Origin: Burkholderia sp. Bp9142
GTDB lineage: Bacteria; Pseudomonadota; Gammaproteobacteria; Burkholderiales; Burkholderiaceae
Length of the DNA: 64,000 nucleotides
Direction: 5' to 3'
Assembly: GCF_003853415.1 (NCBI RefSeq)
Contig: NZ_QTPP01000008.1
Span: 1 to 64,000, forward strand
Below the pieces are notes generated by a model that saw only the letters and a list, made by a program, of their open reading frames with translations, did no database searches and had not been told where the DNA came from. Positions 44,916-55,232 of the stretch are shown piece after piece (position 1 is the stretch's first letter; the number at the start of each line of letters is the position of its first letter). A program made the translations under genes and the position numbers.

Positions 44916-45818
44916 ATGCAAGTCGATCTCGGCGATCTGAACGCGTTCGTGGCAGTGGCGCGGGCGAAGGGCTTTCGCGAAGGTGCGCGAACGATCGGCG
45001 CTAGCGCGTCCGGTCTGAGCGAAGCGGTGCGCCGGCTGGAGGCGCAACTCGGCGTGCGGCTGCTGCACCGCACGACGCGCAGCGTGTCGCCGACCGAGGC
45101 CGGCGAGCGTCTGCTCGCGCGGCTCGCGCCGGCGCTGGGCGAAGTGGAGGCGGCGCTCGACGTGGTGAACACGTTTCGCGAGAGACCGGTCGGCACGCTG
45201 AAGCTCAATGTACCGATGAGCGCGGCGCGGCTCGTGCTGCCGTCCATCGTCCCGCGCTTTCTCGACGCGTATCCGGAGATACGGCTCGAGGTCGTGGCCG
45301 ACGAAAGCTTCGTCGATATCCTCGCGGCCGGCTGCGACGCGGGCATCCGTTACGACGAGCGCCTCGAACAGGACATGATCGCCGTGCCCATCGGCCCGCG
45401 CTCGCAACGCTTCGCCACTGCCGCGGCGCCCGCCTATCTCGAGCGGCGCGGCCGGCCGGCCCATCCGCGCGACCTGCTCGATCACGCGTGCCTGCGCGGC
45501 CGGTTCGCGAGCGGCCCAATGCCGGCGTGGGAGTATGAGCGCAATGGCGAAGTGGTCCGCGTGGAGCCGTCGGGCCCGCTCGTCGTGCAGATCGGCGGCG
45601 CCGTCGATCTCGTCGTGGATGCCGCCTGTGCGGGGCTCGGCATCGTGCATCTTTACGAAGACTGGCTGCGTCCGCACCTGGCGAGCGGCGCGCGCGAACC
45701 CGTGCTCGACGAATGGTGGCGGCCGTTCTCCGGCCCGTACCTGTACTATCCGGGGCGGCGTTTCGTCCCGGCTCCGCTCCGGGCGTTCGTCGATTTCATC
45801 AGGGCGGATGCGGGGTAG
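44916..45818 (+). CDS. LysR-family transcriptional regulator
   Basis: 300 residues. The winged helix-turn-helix covers about 1-60 (DLNAFVAVARAKGFREGART, SASGLSEAVRRLEAQLGVRL, TRSVSPTEAG) and a LysR substrate-binding domain (~88-295) follows. Start at 44916 has AAGG upstream; ten extra codons to 44886 are unlikely. The divergent aldo/keto reductase gene is the likely target. The effector is unknown. Confidence 0.92.
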   Translation: MQVDLGDLNAFVAVARAKGFREGARTIGASASGLSEAVRRLEAQLGVRLLHRTTRSVSPTEAGERLLARLAPALGEVEAALDVVNTFRERPVGTLKLNVPMSAARLVLPSIVPRFLDAYPEIRLEVVADESFVDILAAGCDAGIRYDERLEQDMIAVPIGPRSQRFATAAAPAYLERRGRPAHPRDLLDHACLRGRFASGPMPAWEYERNGEVVRVEPSGPLVVQIGGAVDLVVDAACAGLGIVHLYEDWLRPHLASGAREPVLDEWWRPFSGPYLYYPGRRFVPAPLRAFVDFIRADAG

Positions 45819-45882
45819 AACGCCATGAGCCGTCCGTCCCCTCGACCAGCGGCGATCACGCCCGCGCGGCCCCCGCGGCCCC

Positions 45883-47082
45883 TCACCGCCGGTTCGAACG
45901 CGACACCACGTCGATCCACACCGCCAGCACCAGCACCGCGCCCTTGACGATCATCTGCCAGTACGCGTCGACGTCGAGCATCGACATCCCGTTGTCGAGG
46001 CTCGCCATCACGAGCGCGCCGATCAGCGCGCCATAGACGGTGCCCGACCCGCCGCGCATCGACGTGCCGCCGATGAAGCACGCGGCGATCGCGTCGAGCT
46101 CGCCCATCGTGCCGGCCGACGGCGAGCCGGCCGCGAGCCGCGCGGTGTTGACGATGCCCGCGAACGCGCACATCAGCCCCATCAGCGCGAAGATCGCGAG
46201 CTTCACGCGATCGGTGTCGACGCCCGACAGCCGCGTCGCCTCCAGGTTCGAACCCACTGCATAGATGCGCCGGCCGAACACGGTCTGTGTCGCGACCCAC
46301 GAGAACGCGCCGAGCATCACGAGCAGCAGCAGCACGGGCACGGGAATCCCGCCGTAACGATCGAGCGTCGCGACGAACGCGAACAGCACGGCACCGGTGC
46401 CGACGACCTTCGCGACGTCCTGCCACCGCGGCGCGACCGCGAGCCGGTAGCGGTGCCGCGTCCGGCGCTGCCGGATGACCAGCAGCGCGACGAGCGCGAA
46501 CAGCAGCAGCGCGAGGCCGTCGCCGGCCGCGCGCGGCAGATAGCCCTGCCCGATGAACACGAAGCCCTCGGACACCGGCGCGATCGTCGAGCCGCCCGTC
46601 ACGCCGAGCAGGATGCCGCGGAACGCGAGCATCCCGCCCAGCCCGACGATGAACGACGGCACGCGCCGGTAAGTCGACCACCAGCCGTTGAACAGCCCGA
46701 CCAGCACGCCGAGCGCAAGCACGGCCGGCACCGTCGCGGCGACCGGCCAGTGACGATTGACGTCGAGGATCGCCGCGACGCCGCCGAGCAGCCCGAGCAG
46801 CGAGCCGACCGACAGGTCGATCTCGCCCGCGATGATCACGAACACCATCCCGCAGGCGAGCATCCCGGTAATCGACATCTGCCGCAGCAGGTTCGACACG
46901 TTGCGCGGCGTGACGAACGCCCCGTCGGTCAGCACCGAGAAGAACACCCAGATCGCCGCGACCGCGAACAGCAGCGCGAGCACCTTGTAGCGCACGAAGA
47001 CCTGGCGCAGCGGATGGCCGTGCGCGCGGCGCGCGTCGGCGTCCGGCGGCACGGCGGAAGAGGAAGACAGTTCGGTATTCAT
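45883..47082 (-). CDS. xylH: D-xylose ABC transporter permease XylH
   Basis: 399 residues (E. coli XylH is 393) with about ten membrane helices and the BPD_transp_2 fold. Family segments include [39 protein letters not shown] and [20 protein letters not shown]. It forms the inner-membrane channel for xylose. Its ATG overlaps the xylG stop (ATGA), so the two are translationally coupled. Last gene of xylABFGH. Confidence 0.95.
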   Translation of the reverse strand: MNTELSSSSAVPPDADARRAHGHPLRQVFVRYKVLALLFAVAAIWVFFSVLTDGAFVTPRNVSNLLRQMSITGMLACGMVFVIIAGEIDLSVGSLLGLLGGVAAILDVNRHWPVAATVPAVLALGVLVGLFNGWWSTYRRVPSFIVGLGGMLAFRGILLGVTGGSTIAPVSEGFVFIGQGYLPRAAGDGLALLLFALVALLVIRQRRTRHRYRLAVAPRWQDVAKVVGTGAVLFAFVATLDRYGGIPVPVLLLLVMLGAFSWVATQTVFGRRIYAVGSNLEATRLSGVDTDRVKLAIFALMGLMCAFAGIVNTARLAAGSPSAGTMGELDAIAACFIGGTSMRGGSGTVYGALIGALVMASLDNGMSMLDVDAYWQMIVKGAVLVLAVWIDVVSRSNRR

Positions 47083-48638
47083 GACGCACTCGCTGCAATG
47101 GGTTCGGCCGGACGCCGCGCGGGCTTCAGCGCGGCGCCGAGGATCTGTTCCTGCGTGAGACCGTCGTTGACGAAATCGCCGCGCAGCTCGCCTTCGCCGA
47201 TCACGAGCACGCGATCGGCCAGCCCGAGCACTTCCGGCAACTCCGACGACACGACGATCAGCGCGACGCCGCGCTTCGCGAGCGCAAAGATCAGGCGGTA
47301 GATTTCCGCTTTCGCGCCGACGTCGACGCCGCGGGTCGGCTCGTCGAGGATCAGCACCTGCGGGTCGGCCAGCAGCATCCTGGCGAGCACCGCCTTCTGC
47401 TGGTTGCCGCCGGACAGGCTCGCGATCGGCAGGAACGGATGCGCGGCACGCACCGACAGCCGCTGCATCTCGGTGCGGATCGCGTCGAGTTCGGCGGCCG
47501 CGTCGATCCGCCCGTGCGCGGCGAAACGGCGCAGCACCGACAGCGTGATGTTGTGGCCGACGCCGAGCTGCGGCACGATCCCGTGGCGCTTGCGATCCTC
47601 CGGCACCATCGCGATGCCGGCGCGAATCGCATCGGCCGGCGAGCGGATCGCGAGCGGCCGGCCGTTCATCCGCACGGTCGCCGTGCTCGCGCCCGGATAC
47701 GCGCCGAAGATCGCCTGCATCAGCTCGGTGCGGCCCGCGCCGACGAGCCCGGCGACACCGAGGATCTCGCCGCGCCGCACGCTGAACGACACGTCGTCGA
47801 CGCGCTTGCGGCGCGGGTTCGCCACGTCGTGGCAGGTCACGTTGCGCGCCTCCAGCACGACGTCGCCGATCTCGTGCGGCTCGCGCGGATACAGATTGCG
47901 GATCTCGCGCCCGACCATCATCGCGATGATCCGGTCGGTGCTCAGCGTGCGCATCGGCTCGGTCGCGACATGGCGGCCGTCGCGGATCACGGTCACGGTG
48001 TCGCACACCGCGTCGACTTCGTCGAGCTTGTGCGAGATGTACACGCATGCGACGCCGCGCCGCTTCAGGTCGCGCACGATGTCGAGCAGGATGCGTGTCT
48101 CGGCCGCACTCAGCGACGACGACGGCTCGTCGAGAATCAGCAGCTTCGCCTGCTTGTTCAGCGCCTTCGCGATCTCGATCAGCTGCTGGTGGCCGCCGCC
48201 GTAGTTCATCACCGGCTGCGCGACGTTGATCGCGTCGATGCGCAGCTCGCGCAGCAGCGCTTCAGAACGCCGCACCATCTCCGCGTAGTGCATGCGCCCG
48301 CCGGGCAACGTGATCTCGTTGCCGAGAAAAATGTTCTCCGCCACCGACAGCTCGGGCACGAGCATCAGCTCCTGGTGGATGATCACGATGCCTGCACGCT
48401 CGGTGTCGCGCACGCCGGACGCGACGAGCGGCGCGCCTTCCCAGCGGATTTCGCCATCCCACGTGCCGTGCGGGTAGACCCCCGACAGCACCTTCATCAA
48501 CGTCGACTTGCCGGCGCCGTTTTCGCCGCACAGGCCGACGCACTCGCCGGGGCGCACGCTCAGGTCGATTCCGTCGAGCGCCTTCACGCCGTCGAATGCC
48601 TTGACGATGCCGCGCATCGTCAGCAAGGGTTCGGTCAT
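47079..48638 (-). CDS. xylG: D-xylose ABC transporter ATP-binding protein XylG
   Basis: 519 residues (E. coli 513) with two ABC cassettes as in all sugar importers of this class. The N-terminal one has Walker [10 protein letters not shown]; the C-terminal one has the altered GLVGAGRTE typical of XylG/RbsA and signature LSGGNQQKA, with [14 protein letters not shown]. It energises xylose uptake by XylFH. Confidence 0.96.
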   Translation of the reverse strand: MTEPLLTMRGIVKAFDGVKALDGIDLSVRPGECVGLCGENGAGKSTLMKVLSGVYPHGTWDGEIRWEGAPLVASGVRDTERAGIVIIHQELMLVPELSVAENIFLGNEITLPGGRMHYAEMVRRSEALLRELRIDAINVAQPVMNYGGGHQQLIEIAKALNKQAKLLILDEPSSSLSAAETRILLDIVRDLKRRGVACVYISHKLDEVDAVCDTVTVIRDGRHVATEPMRTLSTDRIIAMMVGREIRNLYPREPHEIGDVVLEARNVTCHDVANPRRKRVDDVSFSVRRGEILGVAGLVGAGRTELMQAIFGAYPGASTATVRMNGRPLAIRSPADAIRAGIAMVPEDRKRHGIVPQLGVGHNITLSVLRRFAAHGRIDAAAELDAIRTEMQRLSVRAAHPFLPIASLSGGNQQKAVLARMLLADPQVLILDEPTRGVDVGAKAEIYRLIFALAKRGVALIVVSSELPEVLGLADRVLVIGEGELRGDFVNDGLTQEQILGAALKPARRPAEPIAASAS

Positions 48639-48659
48639 ACGTTCATCGCCTCGCAGTGA

Positions 48660-48690
48660 GCACGCGGCCGCCGCAGGGCCGGCCGCGTGC
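48660..48690 (-). terminator. Hairpin between xylF and xylG
   Basis: GCACGCGGCCG (48660-48670) and CGGCCGCGTGC (48680-48690) pair perfectly over 11 bp with a 9-nt loop. It begins 18 nt past the xylF stop on the minus-strand message. Likely protects the xylF 3' end or lowers read-through into xylGH, giving excess binding protein. Confidence 0.6.
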
Positions 48691-48708
48691 GTCGTTCCCG
48701 TCGTGCCG

Positions 48709-49737
48709 TCACTGGCTTGCGAGCTGGGCCTGGGTGTAGAAGCCGTCCTTGACGACGACGTCGACGTTGCGCTTGGTCAGCAGCGTCGGCTGCAGCAGCA
48801 CCGTATCGACCTTCTTCCTGCCGTTGTCGTATTGCGCGTTGAACGCCGGCTTCGTGCCCTTCCCGAGATCGACCGCGAGCTTCGCGGCTTCGCTCGCGAT
48901 CAGCTTCAGCGGCTTGTAGACGGTCATCGTCTGCGTGCCGGCGATCACGCGCTTGACCGCCGCGAGATCCGCATCCTGCCCCGACACCGGCACCTTGCCG
49001 GCCAGGTGCTGCGCGGCGAGCGCCTGGATCGCGCCGCCCGCGGTGCCGTCGTTCGACGCGACGATCGCGTCGATCCGGTTGTTGTTCGCGGTCAGCGCGT
49101 CCTCGACGATCCGCAGCGCGGTCGACGCGCTCCACTCGGGCACCCATTGCTGGCCGACGACCTTGATGTCGCCGCGGTCGATCGCCGGCTTCAGCACCTT
49201 CAGCTGGCCCTCGCGCAGCATCTTCGCGTTGTTGTCGGTCGGCGCGCCGCCGAGCAGGAAGAAGTTGCCCTTCGGCTTCGCGTCGACCACGCCCTGCGCC
49301 TGCAGTTCGCCGACCTTCTCGTTGTCGAACGAGATGTACGCGTCGACGTCCGCGTCGAGGATCAGGCGGTCGTACGACACGACCTTGATGCCGGCCTTCC
49401 GCGCTTCGGCGACGACGTTGCCGAGCGTCTTCGAATTGAACGGCACGATCACGATCACGTCCACGCCGCGCGAGATCAGGTTCTCGATCTGGGAAATCTG
49501 ACGTGCCTCGCTCGCGTCGGCCGACTGCACGGACACCTTCGCACCGAGCTTCGTCGCGGCCGCGACGAAATAGTCGCGATCGCGCGACCAGCGCTCGACG
49601 CGCAGGTCGTCGATGCAGAAGCCGATCTCGGGCTTGTCCTTGCTCGCATGCGCGAGCGGTGCGCCCAGCGCGAGGATCGCCAGCGCGGCGGCGCCGGCAA
49701 GGGAACTCAATACGGTACGACGCGTCACGGAATTCAT
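48709..49737 (-). CDS. xylF: D-xylose periplasmic binding protein XylF
   Basis: 342 residues. A signal peptide with Arg-Arg ([18 protein letters not shown], cut near LAHAS) leads into the periplasmic-binding-protein type 1 fold: [59 protein letters not shown] and [16 protein letters not shown] are characteristic of XylF. The ATG at 49737 has AGGAG at proper distance; a GTG nine bases upstream is less likely. Hairpins lie on both sides of the gene. Confidence 0.96.
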   Translation of the reverse strand: MNSVTRRTVLSSLAGAAALAILALGAPLAHASKDKPEIGFCIDDLRVERWSRDRDYFVAAATKLGAKVSVQSADASEARQISQIENLISRGVDVIVIVPFNSKTLGNVVAEARKAGIKVVSYDRLILDADVDAYISFDNEKVGELQAQGVVDAKPKGNFFLLGGAPTDNNAKMLREGQLKVLKPAIDRGDIKVVGQQWVPEWSASTALRIVEDALTANNNRIDAIVASNDGTAGGAIQALAAQHLAGKVPVSGQDADLAAVKRVIAGTQTMTVYKPLKLIASEAAKLAVDLGKGTKPAFNAQYDNGRKKVDTVLLQPTLLTKRNVDVVVKDGFYTQAQLASQ

Positions 49738-49775
49738 CGTCTCCACTCCTTATTATGGAACCACCTCACGAACGC

Positions 49776-49802
49776 CGGGCGGCCGCCGGAATGGGCCGCC
49801 CG
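49776..49802 (-). other. Hairpin between xylB and xylF
   Basis: CGGGCGGCC (49776-49784) and GGCCGCCCG (49794-49802) pair exactly around a 9-nt loop in the 110-bp xylB-xylF gap. It may be a terminator for xylAB transcripts or a processing or stabilising site for the xylFGH message. Confidence 0.5.
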
Positions 49803-49847
49803 CATCGAGTCACTGCAAAACACGGGACCGCACCGGCGCACGGCCGG

Positions 49848-51326
49848 TCACGCACCCGCTGCAAATACCGGTTCGAGTGCGCGGTAAAGCGCGCGAAACG
49901 TCGGACGCCGCGCGTCGCGATACCACGCGTGCCGCGCGAAGTCGGGCTCGCGCACCGCGACGACCGGCGGCTGCGGGCACACGTCGTCGAGCGATGCATC
50001 CGGTTCGAGCGCGAGACGCACAAGGCGCGCGGCGCCCAGCGCCGGGCCGACCTCGCCGCCCGCGCGCAGCGTCAGCGCGCGGCCGCTCAGGTCGGCGAGC
50101 ATCTGCGTCCAGTACGCGCTGCGCGAACCGCCACCGATCACCGTGATGTCGTCGGGCGCGAGCCCGGCCGCATGCAGCGCGTCGATGCCGTCGAGCAGCG
50201 CGAAGCCGACGCCTTCGAGCGTCGCGTTCGCGAGATCCGCGCGCTGCGTGTCGGGCGTGAGTCCGTAGAACACGCCCTTCGCATTCACATCGTTGTGCGG
50301 CGTGCGCTCGCCGCTCAGGTACGGCAGGAACCACGGGCGGCTGTCGCGCGCGTTCGCGTCGGCATCCGCGAGCAGCGCCGCGACGCCGTCGTAACCGGTC
50401 AGTTGCGCGGTGAAGTCGATGCAGCCGGCCGCGTTCAGCATCACCGACATCAGGTGCCACGTATCGGGCAACGCATGACAGAAGCTGTGCACCGCCGATT
50501 CCGGGTTCGCGCGAAATCCGTCCGACACCGCGAAATACACGCCCGACGTACCGAGCGACAGCAGCGCATCGCCGGGCCGCACGATGCCGACGCCCACCGC
50601 GCCGGCCGCGTTGTCGCCGCCGCCGGCCACCACCGGAATCTCGCGCAGTCCGAGCGCGCGCGCGACGGCCGGCAGCAGCGTGCCGGTCACGCGATTGCCC
50701 TCGAACACGGTCGGCATCTGCGCGCGCGACAGCCCGCACGCGGCGAGCAGCGTGTCGTCGTAGTCGCGCTTCGCGACGTCGAGCCACAGCGTGCCGGCGG
50801 CATCCGACGGATCGGTTGCAAACGCACCGGTCAGCCGGTAGCGCAGATAATCCTTCGGCAGCAGCACGTACGCGATGCGTGCGAACACGTCGGGCTCGTG
50901 ACGGCGCACCCAAAGCAGCTTCGGTGCCGTGAAGCCCGGCATCGCGACGTTGCCGGCTACGGTACGCAGCGCAGGCGCGAGCCGCTCGAGTTCCACGCAC
51001 TCCGCATCCGCGCGGCCGTCGTTCCACAGGATCGCGGGACGCAGCACGTCGCCATGCGCGTCGATGAGCGTCGCGCCGTGCATCTGCCCGGTCAGCCCCA
51101 GCGCCTGGATGTCGCGCGGATCGATGCCGGCCGCGCGGGCTTCAGCGACGAGCGCGGCGAGCGCGCCGCAGGCGGCATCCCACCAGTCGCGCGGCGCCTG
51201 TTCGGACCAGCGCGGCCGCGGCCGGCTCACCGTCAGCGGGCGGCTCGCGCTCGCCCGCACCGCACCGTCGCGGTCGAGCAGTACCGCCTTCACGCCCGAC
51301 GTGCCGAGATCGAGTCCGATATACAT
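49848..51326 (-). CDS. xylB: Xylulokinase
   Basis: 492 residues of the FGGY kinase family: GLDLGTSGVKAVLLD binds phosphate, GLTGQMHG lines the sugar site, GGGDNAAGAVG holds the catalytic Asp, and VIGGGSRSAYWTQML is the second FGGY signature. It phosphorylates D-xylulose for the pentose-phosphate pathway. Starts 4 bp after the xylA stop, so translational coupling is expected. Length matches E. coli XylB (484). Confidence 0.96.
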   Translation of the reverse strand: MYIGLDLGTSGVKAVLLDRDGAVRASASRPLTVSRPRPRWSEQAPRDWWDAACGALAALVAEARAAGIDPRDIQALGLTGQMHGATLIDAHGDVLRPAILWNDGRADAECVELERLAPALRTVAGNVAMPGFTAPKLLWVRRHEPDVFARIAYVLLPKDYLRYRLTGAFATDPSDAAGTLWLDVAKRDYDDTLLAACGLSRAQMPTVFEGNRVTGTLLPAVARALGLREIPVVAGGGDNAAGAVGVGIVRPGDALLSLGTSGVYFAVSDGFRANPESAVHSFCHALPDTWHLMSVMLNAAGCIDFTAQLTGYDGVAALLADADANARDSRPWFLPYLSGERTPHNDVNAKGVFYGLTPDTQRADLANATLEGVGFALLDGIDALHAAGLAPDDITVIGGGSRSAYWTQMLADLSGRALTLRAGGEVGPALGAARLVRLALEPDASLDDVCPQPPVVAVREPDFARHAWYRDARRPTFRALYRALEPVFAAGA

Positions 51327-51330
51327 GGCG

Positions 51331-52653
51331 TCAGCGCAGCCCGTAGATCGCCTGGTTCACGATATTCTCGAGCCGCTCCTGCGCACCGCTCGCATGCCGC
51401 GGGTCCACGCCGCGCGCGAGCGCATCGTCCGCAAGCGACTGCAGCGTATAGCCGCCCGACAGGATCTTGCGGCCAAATGCGTCGTCCCACCGCGCATAGC
51501 GCTGCCGGCGCAGTGCATCGAGCCGGTCGTTCTCGACCAGCACCGCCGCGCGCTCGAGCGCGAGCGCGAGCACGTCGATCGCGCCGACGTGGCCATGGAA
51601 CAGGTCTTCCGGATCGACGCTCTGGCGCCGCACCTTCGCGTCGAAATTCATCCCGCCGGTGGTGAAGCCGCCGTGGCGCAGGATCTCGTAGAACGCGAGC
51701 GTCAGCTCCTCGACGCTGTTCGGGAACTGGTCGGTGTCCCAGCCGTTCTGCGCGTCGCCGCGGTTCGCGTCGACACTGCCGAACACGCCGAGCGCGAACG
51801 CGTTCGCGATCTCGTGATGGAACGAGTGACCGGCAAGCGTCGCGTGGTTCGCCTCGATGTTCACGCGGATCTCGTTCTGCAGTCCGTACTGCACGAGAAA
51901 GCCATGCACGGTCGCGACGTCGTAGTCGTACTGGTGCTTGGTCGGCTCCTGCGGCTTCGGCTCGATCAGCAGCGCGCCGTTGAAGCCGATCCGGTGCTTG
52001 TGCTCGACGACCATCGACAGGAAGCGCGCGAACTGCTCGCGCTCGCGCTTCAGGTCGGTATTGAGCAGCGTCTCGTACCCTTCGCGGCCGCCCCACAGCA
52101 CGTAGTTCTCGCCGCCGAGCCGGTGCGTCGCGTCGAGTGCATGGCACACCTGGGTCGCGGCCCACGCGAACACGTCGGGGTTCGGGTTCGTCGCGGCACC
52201 GGCCGCGAAGCGCGGGTGCGAGAACAGGTTCGCGGTGCCCCACAGCAGCCGCACGCCGCTCGCCTGCTGGCGTTCGCCGAGATAATCGACCATCCGTGCG
52301 AAATTGGCCGCGTACTCGCGCAGGCTGTCGCCCTCCGGCGCGACGTCGGTGTCATGGAACGTATAGAACGGCGTGCCGAGCTTCGTGAAGAACTCGAACG
52401 CCGCGTCGGCCTTCATCCGCGCGCGCTCGAGCGCGTCGCCCGGCTGCTGCCACGGCCGCCGGAACGCGCCCTGCCCGAAGATGTCGTGGCCCGGCCATAC
52501 GAACGTGTGCCAGTAGCACACGGCGATCCGAAGATGCTCGGCGAGCGTCTTGCCAAGCACGCGCTTCTCGGGATCGTAATGGTGGTAAGCCAGCGGGTTG
52601 TCCGACTGCGGACCTTCGTAGCGAATCGCGGGAATGTGTTCGAAATACGACAT
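51331..52653 (-). CDS. xylA: Xylose isomerase
   Basis: 440 residues, the same length as the E. coli enzyme. The active-site His-Asp pair is H100 and D103 ([11 protein letters not shown]), the first signature is [15 protein letters not shown], and metal ligands lie in [16 protein letters not shown] and [19 protein letters not shown]. It converts D-xylose to D-xylulose. First gene of the operon. GGAG precedes the ATG. Divergent from xylR. Confidence 0.97.
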   Translation of the reverse strand: MSYFEHIPAIRYEGPQSDNPLAYHHYDPEKRVLGKTLAEHLRIAVCYWHTFVWPGHDIFGQGAFRRPWQQPGDALERARMKADAAFEFFTKLGTPFYTFHDTDVAPEGDSLREYAANFARMVDYLGERQQASGVRLLWGTANLFSHPRFAAGAATNPNPDVFAWAATQVCHALDATHRLGGENYVLWGGREGYETLLNTDLKREREQFARFLSMVVEHKHRIGFNGALLIEPKPQEPTKHQYDYDVATVHGFLVQYGLQNEIRVNIEANHATLAGHSFHHEIANAFALGVFGSVDANRGDAQNGWDTDQFPNSVEELTLAFYEILRHGGFTTGGMNFDAKVRRQSVDPEDLFHGHVGAIDVLALALERAAVLVENDRLDALRRQRYARWDDAFGRKILSGGYTLQSLADDALARGVDPRHASGAQERLENIVNQAIYGLR

Positions 52654-52756
52654 GGCGTCTCCGTGCGGGGTCTTGTTGCGGCGCAACGCGCGTCGTGACG
52701 ACGCACGCGGCCGAATTCGATCTGGCTGGATCGTGCCCGCGCGCCCGCCGGCCGGC

Positions 52757-52771
52757 AATTGCGAAATTGCG
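52757..52771. promoter_or_regulatory. Candidate XylR-binding direct repeat in the xylA-xylR gap
   Basis: AATTGCG occurs at 52757-52763 and again at 52765-52771, an 8-bp period, in an AT-richer patch of the 269-bp divergent gap. The overlapping GCAATTGC (52755-52762) is palindromic. The spacing is shorter than the usual two-turn AraC-family half-site spacing, so this may be only part of the site. Confidence 0.4.
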
Positions 52772-52922
52772 CAGCACGCTTAATGTTTCTTGCCAGCCGC
52801 GCTCGCGCGGCGCGCGTTCCGTCCTACAATCGCCGGACACCAGACGATCGCGCGCCGCCGCCCCGGGCGCGCGCCCGGAGACAACGGCACGGCGCCCTGG
52901 CGGCGCTTGCCCCGAGACCGAC

Positions 52923-54116
52923 ATGACCCGCGCCCCTTCCGCCCAGACACCGCACCGCATCGCGCTGCTGTTCAACGCGAACAAGGTCTATGACCGCGAG
53001 ATCATCAGCGGCATCGGCCAGTACCTGCACACGACGCGCGTCGTGTGGGACCTGTTTCTCGAAGACGACTTCCGCTGCCGGCTCGCCGGCATCGAGCGCT
53101 TCGACGGCGACGGCATCATCGCGGACTTCGACGATCCGGCCGTCGCCGACGCGCTCGCCGGTTCGCGGCTGCCGATCGTCGCGGTCGGTTCGTCGTACGA
53201 GGATCCCGCACAGTATCCTGACGACGTCCCCTATATCGCGACCGACAACCCGAAGCTCGTGTCGCTCGCGTACACGCACCTGATCGGCGCGGGGCTCGCG
53301 CATTTCGCGATGTACAGCCTGCCGGTCGCGCAGGAGAACCGCTGGGCGCAGCAGCGCGAGCTCGCGTTCGACCGGCTCGCACGCGCGGACGGGCTCGATG
53401 CGCCGATCTATCGCGGGCTGTCGACGAGCGCGTCGGGCTGGAATCACGCGATCGAGCAACTGATCGGCTGGCTGCATGCGCTGCCGAAACCCGTCGGCGT
53501 GATCGCGGTCACCGATGCGCGCGCGCGCCACTTGCTGCAGGCGTGCCTGATCGCCGGCATCGCGGTGCCGGAACAGGTCGCCATCATCGGCATCGACAAC
53601 GATCCGCTCACGCGCACGCTGACGCGCATTCCGCTGTCGTCGGTGATCCAGGGCACCGAGGAAATGGGCCGCACCGCCGCGCACCTGCTGCACCGGATGC
53701 TGCGCGGCGCGCGCTTTCCCGGGCAGCGCATCCTCGTGCCGCCGGTCGGCATCAACGTGCTCGAATCGACCCGCCACCAGCCGCTCGCGAGCCCGCACGT
53801 GATGCGCGCCCGGCATTTCATCCGCCAGTACGCGTGCCAGGGGATCAAGACCGAACAGGTCGCCGACTATGTCGGCGTGTCGCGCTCGCTGCTCGAAGAG
53901 CACTTCCGGCGCGAACTGCAGCGCACCGTGCACCAGGAAATCCTGCGTCACAAGCTCGAGGCCGCCCAGGCGCTGCTTGCGAGCCGCAATGCGTCGAGCG
54001 CGGAAGTCGCGATCCGCTGCGGCTTCACGTCGCTGCAGTACATGTATGCGGTGTTCCGCCGCGAGCTCGGCTGCACCCCGCGCGAATACCAGGAACGCAC
54101 CACGCCCGCCCACTGA
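52923..54116 (+). CDS. xylR: Xylose operon activator XylR
   Basis: 397 residues (E. coli XylR 392). The N-terminal ~275 residues are a periplasmic-binding-protein-like xylose sensor (HRIALLFNANKVYDREIISG, VAIIGIDNDPLTRTLTRIPL). The C-terminal ~100 are an AraC helix-turn-helix pair (TEQVADYVGVSRSLLEEHFR, SAEVAIRCGFTSLQYMYAVF). It activates xylAB and xylFGH on xylose binding. Lies 27 bp before galM on the same strand, probably an operon. Confidence 0.95.
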   Translation: MTRAPSAQTPHRIALLFNANKVYDREIISGIGQYLHTTRVVWDLFLEDDFRCRLAGIERFDGDGIIADFDDPAVADALAGSRLPIVAVGSSYEDPAQYPDDVPYIATDNPKLVSLAYTHLIGAGLAHFAMYSLPVAQENRWAQQRELAFDRLARADGLDAPIYRGLSTSASGWNHAIEQLIGWLHALPKPVGVIAVTDARARHLLQACLIAGIAVPEQVAIIGIDNDPLTRTLTRIPLSSVIQGTEEMGRTAAHLLHRMLRGARFPGQRILVPPVGINVLESTRHQPLASPHVMRARHFIRQYACQGIKTEQVADYVGVSRSLLEEHFRRELQRTVHQEILRHKLEAAQALLASRNASSAEVAIRCGFTSLQYMYAVFRRELGCTPREYQERTTPAH

Positions 54117-54143
54117 ATTCACCGCCCACGAGCGAACCCACTC

Positions 54144-55232
54144 ATGCATATCGATACCGACTCTTCCCGCCCGGCAGCCGACGTCGCCCGAATCGCCTCC
54201 GAGCCGTGGGGCGCGCTGCCCGGCGGCGATCCGGTGCGGCGCTACACGCTGCGCAACGCGCACGGGATGCGCGTCGTCGTCAGCGATCTCGGCGCGACCG
54301 TCGTCTCATGGCTCGCCCCCGATCGCACCGGGCGCTTCGCCGATATCGTGCTGGCCCACGACACGCCGGCAGAGTACGTCGAATCGGGTGCCTACCTCGG
54401 TGCCACGGTCGGCCGCTGGGCGAACCGGATCGCGGGGGCGCGCTTCACGCTCGACGGGATCGACTACCCGCTCGACCGCAACGAGAACGGCAACCTTCTG
54501 CACGGCGGCGCGAGCGGCTTTCATCGCGCGCGCTGGGACGTGATCGACGAGCGCGGCGGGCTGACGCTGCGGCTCGATTCGCCGGAAGGCGATGCGGGAT
54601 TCCCGGGCAACGTGAGCGTCCAGGTACGCTACACGCTCGACGACGACGGCACGCTGACGATCGACTATGCGGCGCGCACCGATGCGCCGACTCCGCTGAA
54701 CCTGACGAATCACAGCTACTTCAACCTGAGCGGACGCGCGGGCAGCGACGTGCGCGGCCATCTGCTGCACATCGATGCCGACGCATTCGTCGAAGTGGAC
54801 GACGCGCTGATCCCGACCGGCACGGCCGACGTGACGGGCACCGCGTTCGATTTTCGGCAGAGCGCGCCGATCGGCGCCCGCCTCGACTGGCCGCATGCCC
54901 AGCTCGCGCGCGGACGCGGCTTCGATCACTGCTATGTGCTGCGCGACCCTGGGCGCGGCGTGCGGCCCGTCGCATCGATCTACGATCCGGAAAGCGGCCG
55001 GGAGCTCGCCGTGTCGACGGATCAGCGCGGGCTGCAGCTCTATACGGGCAACTACCTGGACGGCGTGCGCGCCAGCGGCGGTGTGTCGTGCGTGCAGCAT
55101 GCGGCGCTGTGCGTCGAAGCCGGGTTCTTTCCGAACCAGGTCAACATGGACACGTTGCGCGACGAAACGATCCTCGGCCCGGGCGACACCTATCGCCAGA
55201 CGACGCGGTATCGGGTCGGCGTGCGCGGGTAG
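54144..55232 (+). CDS. galM: Aldose 1-epimerase (mutarotase)
   Basis: 362 residues with the galactose-mutarotase beta-sandwich: GRWANRIAGARFTLDG, catalytic His pair in LLHGGASGFH and NLTNHSYFNLSG, and the C-terminal catalytic Glu in CVEAGFFPNQVN. It interconverts alpha and beta anomers of sugars such as xylose, glucose or galactose, supplying the anomer needed by the isomerase or kinase. It sits between the xylose and galactan loci and could serve both; the 27-bp gap ties it to xylR. Confidence 0.93.
   Translation: MHIDTDSSRPAADVARIASEPWGALPGGDPVRRYTLRNAHGMRVVVSDLGATVVSWLAPDRTGRFADIVLAHDTPAEYVESGAYLGATVGRWANRIAGARFTLDGIDYPLDRNENGNLLHGGASGFHRARWDVIDERGGLTLRLDSPEGDAGFPGNVSVQVRYTLDDDGTLTIDYAARTDAPTPLNLTNHSYFNLSGRAGSDVRGHLLHIDADAFVEVDDALIPTGTADVTGTAFDFRQSAPIGARLDWPHAQLARGRGFDHCYVLRDPGRGVRPVASIYDPESGRELAVSTDQRGLQLYTGNYLDGVRASGGVSCVQHAALCVEAGFFPNQVNMDTLRDETILGPGDTYRQTTRYRVGVRG

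Noticed and set aside
53543-54116. Galactanase ORF extended back over xylR and galM
   Set aside because: The long frame is an antisense-like read-through; the GH53 protein starts with a signal peptide at 55544.
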